From the NCBI RefSeq assembly GCF_000090795.2, contig NW_003547048.1, positions 1 to 26,759 of the forward strand: a stretch of 26,759 nucleotides of DNA. The letters run 5' to 3'. Shown piece by piece: positions 8,382-18,800 of this stretch (its first letter is position 1; each line of letters starts with the position of its first letter). The stretch is from Amphimedon queenslandica (lineage: Eukaryota; Porifera; Demospongiae; Haplosclerida; Niphatidae). The position numbers and the translations under genes are program-made. The notes beneath the pieces are model-generated. The model was given only the letters and a program-made list of their open reading frames with translations. It had not been told where the DNA came from and searched no databases.

Positions 8382-8855
8382 TCATTCAGTACCACATTCA
8401 AATACATACACACATACATACACTCTGTTACCTTGAGCCTCTTTCAACAGGTCATTACATACAGGAACATGATCAGAGAAGTCAACAGGACTCATAGTAT
8501 CACTGACCACATCTTCATTAAAAAGTCTTGCCCCATAAGACAATAATAGCTCAGTTGCATTGCGATTACCGTGTATCAGTGCTTGATGTAAAGGAGTAAA
8601 GAACTCCTTGTCTTGAGCATTAACCTCAGCACTGGCGTCAAGTAGTAACATCATTATCTCAAGGTGTCCTTGTGAAGTGGCATGATGTAAGGGGGTCTCT
8701 CCTATATTGTTCCTAGCATTTATATCCTCATTGGCTAGTATTAGCATCAATGCAGCACTATAGTCCCCGTGATAAGAGTGACTATGTAATGAACTGTCGC
8801 CTTCTTCTTTACTGGGAGAACGAAACGTTTTTGGTGGTAGAGACCTGGACGCCAT
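8382..8855 (-). CDS. Ankyrin-repeat protein (first exon; 3' part unresolved)
   Basis: ATG at 8855-8853 opens a frame with two clear ankyrin repeats: NIGETPLHHATSQGHLEIMM and EFFTPLHQALIHGNRNATEL, preceded by a partial repeat (GDYSAALMLILANEDINAR). After residue 141 (LLKEAQ) there is an excellent splice donor, AAG|GTAACA, on the minus strand at 8432/8431. Coding exon 1 is therefore probably 8855-8432 (phase 1), and the remaining frame to 8382 (low-complexity VYVCVYV) is probably intron. I could not identify the next exon; the MITE at 8194-8349 would lie inside or beyond the intron. Ankyrin repeats mediate protein binding. The gene diverges from the PH-ankyrin-iPLA2 gene, which also has ankyrin repeats. 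A short single-exon protein of 157 aa is the alternative. Confidence 0.65.
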   Translation of the reverse strand: MASRSLPPKTFRSPSKEEGDSSLHSHSYHGDYSAALMLILANEDINARNNIGETPLHHATSQGHLEIMMLLLDASAEVNAQDKEFFTPLHQALIHGNRNATELLLSYGARLFNEDVVSDTMSPVDFSDHVPVCNDLLKEAQGNRVYVCVYVFECGTE

Positions 8856-8977
8856 TTTATAAAAAGGCGTGGTTTGTGGATTAATAATTCATCATTTTGT
8901 GTGGGCGTTGGATCTTAAAGTAAACAAGTAGAACCCCCCAAAGCATAGATAGGGTCAAAGTAAAGTGATCATCTATC
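8856..8977. promoter_or_regulatory. Shared bidirectional promoter, ankyrin gene and PH-ANK-iPLA2 gene
   Basis: Only 122 bp separate the two divergent start codons, so both transcripts must start in or near this interval. It holds AAGGCGTGG (about 8864-8872), a motif also found upstream of CPSF3 at about 15189-15197. Coordinated expression is inference. Confidence 0.5.
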
Positions 8978-11897
8978 ATGGCTTATGCAACTGAAGATAG
9001 GCTAAGCAACTCCATAAAGTTTGGGCCTCTCACTTTGCGGCATAAAACAAAAATGTTTCGAGATCCAAAAGGGAAGGTTTACTACTTTAACATCACTGCT
9101 GATGGTAAACTCCAATGCTTTGAAGATGAGGAGGTAAAATGATTTTATTTATACTTGACAATGATACGTGTCTCTATGCAGCACACAAAATTAAAAGAAC
9201 AGCGAAAAAAAGAGGATATCAGTGGTGTTCAACTCCTAGAAAAACATAAAGATTTATGCACTCAATTCATAGTGCAATTCAATGAGCGGAAAGAATTTTG
9301 GCTATTGGAGTCTTCAAGTGAAGTGAGCCCAAATTTACTGTCATGTATATGATAAATAATTTTTTTTGTCAGAAAGAGAGAGCAGAATGGGTACAAGCTT
9401 TTACATCTATTTCCCAGCCACTACAATATCCTTATCAGCTGCACTACATTTCCAAACCTGTGCGTTCTGAACATCTGCACCAGGAGATGACAGCTAATGC
9501 TCAATTTACCAACTGTCCTTACCCTATTGTTGAAAATCCTTTATTACCACCAGTGCCAGTTTGTGGAAGGCTTGATGATGCAGTGTCGTATCATGATGCC
9601 AAACATAGCGAACCCAGTTTCCTGCAGCCAGAGCTGATTGAATCATTAGATTCACATTATAGCACAATACATGAATTACCAGGTGACAAAAAGCAACATT
9701 TAGTAAAATGTAACTGCATAATCATATGTAGATAATTCAGCCTTAAAAGTTAATGTGGAGCTATCTGATTCAAAGTAATGATGATGCATGCAATTAATGT
9801 ATAATCTACACAGTACATGCTTTTTTACATGTATAGGCCAAGCTTGGAAATGAAAGGGACCAAAAGTTAGTTTTTAAGCTGAATAACTTCTCAATTGATT
9901 TATCTTCTGTAGAAAGCTTTGGAAGCATCAAAGGAGCTCTTAAGGTGAGATAAATGATTCACTTAATATAATTTGTTATTTGTTTCAGAAACGTATGTCT
10001 ATGTCTAAACTTTCAGAAACACCATTTCATTCAGCATCAATAAAGGTATTATTCATTGATATTGTATTACTATATTTCTCAAATTTCAGACCATCCAAGT
10101 CTTATTGAATAACACATCAATAGATCCGAATGCAAAGGATGACAATGGTTACACTGCTCTTCACTGGTATGTCATAAAGCCTCGTAAGCATAGACATGAG
10201 CTGCTGATGCGATGTTTAGAGAGTGGACGCCACTTTAATATTGATGCAAAAGAAAATTTTGACAATACTGCACTACACATAGCAGCTGAAGTAAGCCTTA
10301 ATTATAACAATAACAATTAACAAACCAATCACTCACAGAGAAATGACCTTGAATATGCAAGAATTCTTGTTGCATTTGGGGCGCAAATGTATCTGAAGAA
10401 CAGCCAAGAAAAGTTCCCCTACATGTTAGCTCCAGCTGAATCTGAAACATTCATGTTTCTGTCTTCCTTTTCATGCCCTACGATTGATGAAAAAATCTAT
10501 TTGAAACCACCAGTACATGAAATGAAAAAGCTAAGTGAAGCAATGCTTAGGGAAATGAAAATAGGAGACATGATGCAACCTCACTTAATGTCCACCCTAG
10601 TACACTTGATTGATGATGAGATAATGAACATGGAGAGAGCACCTTATGTTAAAAACAGTGGTCATCAAGCATCGGGCCAGGCTTCAGAGTACTATGCATT
10701 TAAAAAGCAAAGAGAATATTTAAACACTTGGAGAGAAACTGGAGGGAATAGGATATTATTTTTAGATGGGGGAGGTATAAGAGGCATGGTGCAGATTGAA
10801 GTGCTCATGGAGTTAGAGAGACGAACTGGCTGTAAGGTTGTAGAGCTTTTTGACTGGATCGTGGGAACTAGTACTGGAGGACTACTGGCATTAGGCCTAG
10901 TATATGGTATGACAAATTAAAAAAAAATGATTTACTGAATCCCTTCCTAGCTAAGAAATCCCTTTCAGAAATGAAGCAGATATATTTTCAAATTAAAAAT
11001 AAAGTTTTTGTGACTGGTTCAAATATTGCTAACACTTACATGAGCATGAATTCAAACTCACAAAATATGGAGGACATACTGAAGAATGAATTAGGAGATA
11101 CTCTAATGAGCAGTATTCAAAAGCCAAGGTATATATATATAATGCATTTGTAATTTTACCTGGGTATAGGGTTATGATCTGTACTGTGAATAAGGAATTT
11201 GTCCCCTTGAAGGTCCAATTCTTTAATAATTTCATGACTGAGCATGAAGACCTCACAAATGGTAAGCAAACGCTTTTACAATTTACAAATAATAATGTGG
11301 CCATGTATAGTACCAGTTTGGTATGCCGCCAGAGCTACCAGTGCAGCTCCAATATACTTCACACCTTTACAAAACAAGTACATTGATGGCGGAGTTAAGG
11401 CAAATAATCCATGCCTGGAAGCAATGAGAGTGATCAAAGAATATGATCAGTTCATGGGTCTATCAGAGAGGCATTTCTTATTAACGGTCTCTATGGGTAC
11501 AGGAATGTATGCAGACAAAGCAGTGGGAGGAGATGACTTAGAAAAAGGTCTACCACTAATTAAGCATGTGAAGCATCTAAAACAGCTGGTCAATTTGTTT
11601 ATTCAAGAAGTTTGTTATAAGTTCTTATGCATATAACTTTATTCCTAAATTTAGTTAGGAAATGCAGAGTCAAATGCACAAACATTTTCCATTATGTGCC
11701 AAACTGCAAGAACACCCATTCCTTGTTTTCGATTTAATCCCTTACTTGAAGAGGAGGTCTCATCAAGTGAGATCAATGACAAAAAAATTGTTGAAATGAT
11801 TTTGAAGACAAAAATTTACTTGGAAAAAGAGGTAGACTATGATTTATTGGTTTTCATTGCTTTGCAAATATTAGGAAACAAAAGAAAAACTAGATGA
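8978..11897 (+). CDS. PLA2G6-like: PH-ankyrin-patatin phospholipase A2 (group VI iPLA2-like), 790 aa, 11 exons
   Basis: Exons: 8978-9133, 9182-9322, 9373-9702, 9837-9944, 9989-10045, 10090-10290, 10339-10906, 10951-11128, 11170-11261, 11311-11609, 11655-11897. All introns are GT..AG and the phases agree throughout; nine of ten introns are 41-50 bp. Residues about 15-113 form a PH domain (HGPL-type start, YYFNITADGKLQCFEDEE, FWLLESSSEKERAEWVQAF). Residues about 265-360 hold ankyrin repeats (NGYTALHW, FDNTALHIAAE). The patatin domain has the oxyanion motif GGGIRG (475-480), nucleophile Ser509 in GTSTG and Asp636 in DGG, plus VWYAARATSAAPIYF and SMGTG. It should cleave phospholipids at sn-2 without Ca2+. 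Known animal iPLA2-beta has ankyrin repeats and patatin but, as far as I know, no PH domain; here PH could add phosphoinositide-dependent membrane targeting (inference). The ankyrin region looks shorter than usual. Confidence 0.85.
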
Positions 11898-12310
11898 TCT
11901 TGTGTGCATTTTCAGACAGATAGCAAGTCAAAGTTTATGAGTTGAACTGAAATGCAAATTTACCCACTACTCAGTTTACTTGTTATGGCTGCATTTTTGT
12001 AAAACAATGATTATAATGACAGATTTGGGTGGTGGTGGGCGAGTTCCTTGGAAACTAGATCTTGTGTGATGAATATTAATAAAATGAAACACGATATATA
12101 TATATATATATATTGATACTAGATCTATACTATGATTATAATGTACCCCCCATAAGACGATTATTCTCAGAAGCATCAATAATATCAATAACATGGAACT
12201 GGCAAACAGCAACAACACTTAAGCAATATTCATCATCAAGTCGCGTTCGCCGTAATTAAAATTATTATTGGACCACCGCGGATTGCAGTCGCTGGAAAAT
12301 AGAATCGAAG
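11898..12310. other. Intergenic: PLA2 3' end and PH-kinase promoter
   Basis: An AATAAA signal at 12078-12083 lies about 180 bp past the PLA2 stop. An (AT)n run is at about 12095-12113. Near 12265 an inverted CCAAT (ATTGG) and a small GC-rich patch precede the next ATG. No gene is seen. Confidence 0.5.
12078..12083 (+). terminator. Candidate polyadenylation signal of the iPLA2-like gene
   Basis: Canonical AATAAA, 181 bp downstream of the stop codon, before the next gene on the same strand. Confidence 0.4.
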
Positions 12311-14830
12311 ATGTCTGGCCATATCCCTGGATTAGTCAAACATGGGCCTTTGGAGATGATGATTCGGAATAAATTTAGCTCTAAATGGAAAACCCATTAC
12401 TTTAAAGTCACGCTCGATGGAAATATATTGTGCTATGAAGATGAGCAAGTAAGACAGAACTCGGGCAATAATCACTTTACCTGTATGTGGATATGTGTAC
12501 TATATATCATGCTAAACAGGTCTATATATAAAAATATAGACCTGAGGTGGGTGTCCAAGGATGTGATATAGCCCGAGGGCCGCAGGCCCGAGGGCTATAT
12601 CACATCCGAGGACACCCACCAAAGGTCTATATCTTTTGTATATTGACCAGTTCTAGTATGTTATATAAGATATATTTCATAATGATGACAGCATTTCTGA
12701 ATGGCAGGTATATATACAAAAATATAAACCCAACCACATCAAAGGATGATGTCATAATTATGAGAGATATATATATATCATCTAGATGACATCATTAAAA
12801 GAAGAAATGAAGAAAAGTGACATTAAAAAAGTGCAGATGTTTGACCGGAAGGATTCTTCCAATCAATTTGAAGTGTCATTTTATGACAAAAGAGAAACCT
12901 GGAGATTAAAAGCATCTGGAGAAGTATAATAATATAAAGTAGCTATTACAAATCATAATTCATGCACTTTCTAGAGAGAAAAAACAGACTGGGTTAATGC
13001 CTTCACTAATAATTATCAGCCAGTCCAGCATGATCAAAATTATCAACACCTACCATACCACGAGCACTATTATCATACACAGGCACAAAATCCTCGCCCA
13101 TTTCTTGGTCAACATATGCAAATGGGATGGCAAAATTACTATCCACCTCAACAGCTGCAATTACCCCCTTCCTCTCGTGTACCTCCACCATATCCAACCT
13201 CAGCAAGCATTCGAGAGGGAAAGGTTCTCAATATGCCTCAACCAATACATCCTCAACCTCAACAGATTAGCCCTCAGCCAGGATTGCAAGCTTCAAGGTT
13301 TTTCAATTATCCACTACCACAGCCTCCTCCTGCTCCAGTACCAGCTGCAGCACTAGCTAGGCCAACTGGTATAACTACCACAGGTGCATCACTTTTTCTT
13401 TTCTTATATTTATATTACACACATACATGATTAGAGCTTATTGCTAATATTAAGTATTTCTCAGATTATACATAACTTTATCTCTAGCAGATGATGAAGA
13501 GTATATTGTGATGAGAAATTCACCTGTGCAGCATCAATATGATTACATGAATCCTGGCACTGATGTACAGCCATCACAGCAGCAGCCAAATGTTCAAAAT
13601 GTTCCACAGCAAAATGACCATCGTGTGTTCAGGTCGTCATCTGTCATCAGTGATACTGGCTCAGAGATGTCCAATTCAGATATAAAAGAGCAAATGTATG
13701 TTCAAATTTAAAAGTCTCAGTTTTTGATTGTTTTGAATTAGGCCAAGTAATCAAAAGAATGTGGCGCCTGTTAATATAGGTTAACTAAATTTATTTTTAT
13801 CTGTTTTTAAATCATTTTTAGATATGAGCCACGAAATCTTGATTCATTTATTATCAAATGCAGAAAAAGTAGGAAAAGGTTAGTTATATTTATAACACAT
13901 ATATGATTTAATACAATTCTAGGTAATTTTGGAGAAGTGTACAAAGCTGATTATAAACTGAGAGAGGATGCTCCTCCAATTAAAGTTGCTGTTAAGAAGT
14001 TAAATGGAGCAAAAGAGTCAACGAAGGAAGACATGATGAAAGAGTTTGCTGTCATGGCGTCAATGGTGCATCCAAACATTGTAAGAGTCTATGGAGTCAT
14101 AATGAACATGCCAGCTAATCCAAAGATTGTTCTGGAATACCTGCCTCATGGAGATCTTAAGTCATACCTTAAAGTATAATTATATGCAATAGTGTACAAT
14201 GTACTTTCATCATTTCTTTTTAGAATTCTTCAAAAAAACCAGTGGATACATTGGTCAAGTATATGATTGATGTTTCTATGGGAATGCACTATATTGCACA
14301 GAAAGGACTCATCCATAGGGTAAAGTTATGCATAAACTTTTATAATGCTTATCATTTTACTTGCAGGATTTAGCAGCTCGTAATGTCTTAGTTGGAGAAG
14401 GAGAAATATGTAAAGTATCAGACTTTGGCTTGATAAGAGAATTGCCAGCAAACATGTCCTCCTATCATAGCTCTACTCCAGTGCCTCTTCCAATTAGATG
14501 GATGTCTCCAGAGGCATTGTCGAATAAATGTTTCTCAGAAGCATCTGATGTATGGTCATATGGTGTACTGCAGTGGGAAATGTTTAATCCTAATGAACTC
14601 CCATATGATTCCCTCGACAATTTTCAGGTATTTATGAAAATCCTATCAATTTTGCTACTTATTCATTCTTTTATTAGGTTGTACTAAAAATAAAGGAAGG
14701 ATACCAACTTACAATACCTAATGAATGTCCACAAACAGTAGCTAACATTATGAAAGCATGCTGGCAAACCGAACCACAATTAAGACCAAATTTTCACCAG
14801 ATTACGACTATTCTTACAACAAAGATTTAA
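12311..14830 (+). CDS. PH-domain cytoplasmic tyrosine kinase without SH2/SH3, 581 aa, 10 exons
   Basis: Exons: 12311-12448, 12786-12923, 12975-13383, 13491-13695, 13742-13779, 13822-13878, 13923-14173, 14224-14319, 14367-14627, 14678-14830. Phases agree throughout. Residues about 10-105 form a PH domain (HGPLEM, HYFKVTLDGNILCYEDEQ, TWRLKASGEREKTDWVNAF). A Gln/Pro/Tyr-rich linker (about 106-325) follows, with PPPYP and PQPPPAP stretches. It contains EEYIVM (Tyr233, YxxM type, as bound by PI3K p85 SH2) and YMNP (Tyr247, YxN type, as bound by Grb2 SH2). The kinase domain has GKGNFG (327-332), VAVK Lys353, HRDLAARN with Asp445, DFG Asp463 and RWMSPEAL, so all catalytic residues are present and LAARN marks a tyrosine kinase. 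There is no SH2, SH3 or transmembrane segment. Tec kinases have PH but also SH3 and SH2, so the family is unassigned. Confidence 0.87.
12518..12648. repeat. Compound hairpin/fold-back element in kinase intron 1
   Basis: A central inverted repeat has 35-bp arms (12547-12581 and 12585-12619, about 30 of 35 bases pairing) around a 3-base loop, with a GC-rich tip (GCCCGAGGGCCGCAGGCCCG). It is flanked by two smaller hairpins at 12518-12543 (AGGTCTATAT..ATATAGACCT) and 12624-12648 (GGTCTATAT..ATATTGACC). A diverged relative of the outer hairpin recurs at about 12706-12731. It lies in the only long intron (337 bp) of a gene whose other introns are mostly about 50 bp. Confidence 0.75.
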
Positions 14831-15320
14831 CTAAAACTTCCTACTCTCTGCTACTTTGATACGATATATTTAGCATTTTAGATCACTTGTATTATAGTTG
14901 TATATATTGTATAGATTTTTCAGTATTTAGCTTTAATTTGTAAGGTGTTTTTCAAAAATATTGTTTGGCTGTGCCAGGAGAGATGGGGGCAATGTAATGT
15001 ATGAGTGAGATCATAGGTATTTTTGTGTATTAATTGTGCACAAACAATGAGTTTCAAATTTTTTCACTGCATGGAATTGAAAAAAATTGGTATTATTATT
15101 TATGGTTCATAGCTATGATATAAATATTTGTGATGATTAAATTTTGTCCTCGGAGTTGTGCTGGCCAGCGCCGCGCCGCTAAAACAAGAAGGCGTGGTAA
15201 ATGCATTTTGTTCCCGCCTATATTTTATGAGTCAGAGTCACGTTCAGCACAAGTAATGTAATGTTGTATTTTATCTCCATTATTATTGTTGTTATTTAGC
15301 TCAAATTATCTTTTAAAAGA
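14831..15320. promoter_or_regulatory. Intergenic region with CPSF3 promoter
   Basis: The first 300 bp are AT-rich without recognised genes; this is the 3' UTR or end of the kinase gene, and no canonical AATAAA was found. At 15166-15240 a GC-rich patch (CCAGCGCCGCGCCGC) is followed by AAGGCGTGG, TTCCCGCC (15211-15218, E2F-like) and TGAGTCA (15228-15234, AP-1-like). This probably marks the CPSF3 promoter. Confidence 0.4.
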
Positions 15321-15801
15321 ATGAGTAGTGAAGGAGGAGGTAATAATGGCCAGCAAGATCGAGAAGACAGTGACCTTCTTACCATTAGACCATTGTAAGC
15401 CCCTCCCTCTTATATTAATATTATTGTTATTATTTATTACTAATATTATTATTAGGGGAGCTGGACAAGAAGTAGGACGGTCATGTATAATGCTTGAATT
15501 TAAAAACAAGAAAATAATGGTGAGATAATGATAATTATGGGTATAGATTTGTGGGTACTAACATAGTGATACAGTATAGGGGGTATATTTCCTGGGGAAA
15601 TATTTCACAAAAATTACCTTTCAACCTATTCACAAAAATTTTTTTGCTTTTTTTTAGTGTGATAAAAAATTAATTTTCATGGATATGAATTTACGCAAAT
15701 TTCCTAAAATCATGAAATTAAATCCCCGTGAAATATACTGGTACTATGCTACTAATGGTTGTAATTAGTTATTTTGCACTTTGCAAAACTTGTAATTAAA
15801 A

Positions 15802-15856
<55 letters not shown>

Positions 15857-18800
15857 TAATTAATTAATTAATAGTTGGATTGTGGTATTCATCCTGGTTT
15901 ATCTGGTATGGATGCACTTCCTTACACTGACATGATTGAATCAGATGAAATTGATCTGTTACTAATTACACAGTGAGTATTGAATTGTTGCATTTTTTAT
16001 TTCATAATAATAATAATTATTTTTTTATTTATAATTATGTTGCTATAGTTTTCACTTGGATCATTGTGGTGCTTTACCATGGTTTCTAGAAAAGGTAATT
16101 TTATACATGCACAAACGCTTCTTTGAGATTTAAAATCTTGATGTAAATTTTTATTGCACATAGTTGGAAATTTTGTTACAATTAACTACTAATTTATTAT
16201 AGTGATCAGTTATATTCTCCTTCATTAAACATGTACATAATTATTATTCTGATTCTCAATGCACAGACCACATTCAAAGGGAGGGTATTCATGACTCCAG
16301 CCACTAAAGCTATCTACAGATGGCTATTGTCTGATTATATTAAAGTCAGTAACATATCAAGTGACCATATGCTGTACACTGAGAAAGACCTGGAGAAGAG
16401 TATGGACAAAATTGAAATTATTAACTTTCATCAGGTCAGAGAAGAGAGTGAGAGAGGGAGGGGGATGGAGAAAAGTGAGACGAATAAAGAATTTATTAGA
16501 GAAGGAAGTCGGAAAATGAGTTATTTTATTATTAAAAGAGTAGAAAACATTCTTGTTATTATTATTTTATTTTTATAGGAAGTTGATGTTAGTGGCATTA
16601 AATTCACAGCATATAATGCTGGGCATGTCTTAGGAGCAGCAATGTTCATGATAGAGATTGCTGGAGTTAAAGTACACGTTACATGACACTGTATACAATA
16701 ACATGCATCTACATGTATTATTATTATTGTAGCAGTGCAGCTTATTTTAGACAAATTAATTATCTTATTACATATGTAGGCAGGTAGCCTATTATGTAGT
16801 GTTGATGTTGGTTTTTATAATGATGGTCTTTTTATGATTTTTTTATTTATTGTATTTACACTAGCCAGCCAGTCTAGGCATGCTCTGTGCTATAACCACA
16901 TTTTTAGCCATTAAGTGCTATAGTCATGGCAATGGTAGCAATTTAAGAGGGATATTTGGTAGAGCTTTATACAATGGTTCAGTGAAGCAGGCCATGTTGT
17001 AAATGAACAATGATTATGCTTACTAGTTAAACAACACATCAAGCAATAATATGTACATAACAATATGCTACATTTATTGCACTGCTATTGCCAATCAATG
17101 TCAAACTAAACACATAAAAGCTATTATATCGTGATAGTTTCACTATCAGGATAGTAATTAAGGCAAATATCGTGATAGTGATTTTATCACTATCACCCAG
17201 CTCTAATTTACATGTATTTTAATCCTCAAATATTGCCAGCTGTTATTGGTACTGTTATACTTGATAGGTACTGTATACTGGTGACTTCTCTCGTGTGGAG
17301 GACAGACATTTAATGGCTGCTGAAGTTCCTAACTCCTCTCCTGACATACTGATATCAGTAAATATATAATTACATGTACATGTATGTGTATGATAACATA
17401 CAATGATCAATTTCAGTGGCTGAGTCAGGGTTTCCCACAAAGCATGCTAAGTGAGCTCTGCTTTTGGAGCAACTTTAAAAATTTATAAAAAAATCCATTT
17501 TTGATTGTAACCAAGTCAAACTTTCTACACAGCATAAGAGCATGTATATGTATCAGAAAAAATTATAAAAATGGAGAACTCTCTTCTTTTTGTTTTTGGT
17601 GAAATTTGGCCAAGAACCCTGTACTATAGTACAGGGACTTTGGCCCGATTTTGGTGCAACTTTAAAAATTCATGAAAAATTCAATTGTGATTGGAATCAG
17701 TTCAAATTTGATACACAACATAAGTACATGTATATGTATCAGAAAAAATTATAAAAATGGAGAATTCTCTCTTGCATTTTTGGCGAAATTAAGCCAAAGA
17801 CCCTGTACTATAGTACAGGGACTTTGACCCAAACTTTCTACACCACATAAGTACATGTATATGCATCAGAATATGTAATTAATATGTGGAATTCTCTCCT
17901 AGCAATTTTTGGTGAAATATTAAAGCTGTTTTGCCAAATGTTTGAGCAACTTTAACTATGCTTTATGTATTAGCCATTATTTTGAGAATATTGCCAGTGT
18001 ATTTACCGTATAACGCTTTAATTTGGTGGAGTTTTATTTTGGCGATTGGCGGTTTGCAAGCAGGATCGCCAATATTAAAACCGCCAATCATTGATGCGCA
18101 TGCTCAGTTATGCACGTGTACACAAAAATCGCCAAATTAAAAACCGCCAATTACAATTTTACAGCAAAATCGCCAAAATAAAGCACTGCCAAAATAAAGG
18201 GTTATACGGTATTTGTTTATTTATTTCAGGAGTCAACGTATGGTACACATATTCATGAGAAGAGAGAGCAAAGAGAAGCAAGATTTACTAGTGAGTGTAT
18301 TGAAGAGAAGGAGGGAGAGTGGGAGAGGGAGAGAGGTAGAAGAGATAAAAGAGAAAGGGAATTACCTACAAATCAGTCGGTATAGTAATGTACATGTACT
18401 GTACAGTATATTGACAACAATCATTTTATATTCATTTCAACTCTTACTAGCTAAGATCCATGATATAGTAACAAGAGGTGGTCATTGTTTGATACCAGTG
18501 TTTGCTCTTGGACGTGCTCAGGAATTACTATTGATACTTGATGAGTATTGGTCCTGCCATCCTGAACTCCATGATATACCGATTTACTATGCATCATCAC
18601 TGGCTAAGAAATGCATGGCAGGTATGCACACTCTCTCTCTCCTTCATTCCTTTACTCTTTATACCAACCTTTCTCACCTTTTATTCTTCTTTTACAATAA
18701 CATACATGTACATATGCACATGCATCTATAAGCATACATTATGCATGTGCATATATGTGAATCTATTTTTTATGTACAGTACAAGCACTGTACATGTGCA

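Noticed and set aside
8382..8431. C-terminal tail VYVCVYVFECGTE of the ankyrin frame
   Set aside because: It follows a strong splice donor and is low-complexity, so it is more likely intron than protein.
16441..16578. Extension of the CPSF3 frame past 16434 ([17 protein letters not shown])
   Set aside because: It is read-through into intron 5; the conserved protein resumes at 16579 after a GT..AG intron.
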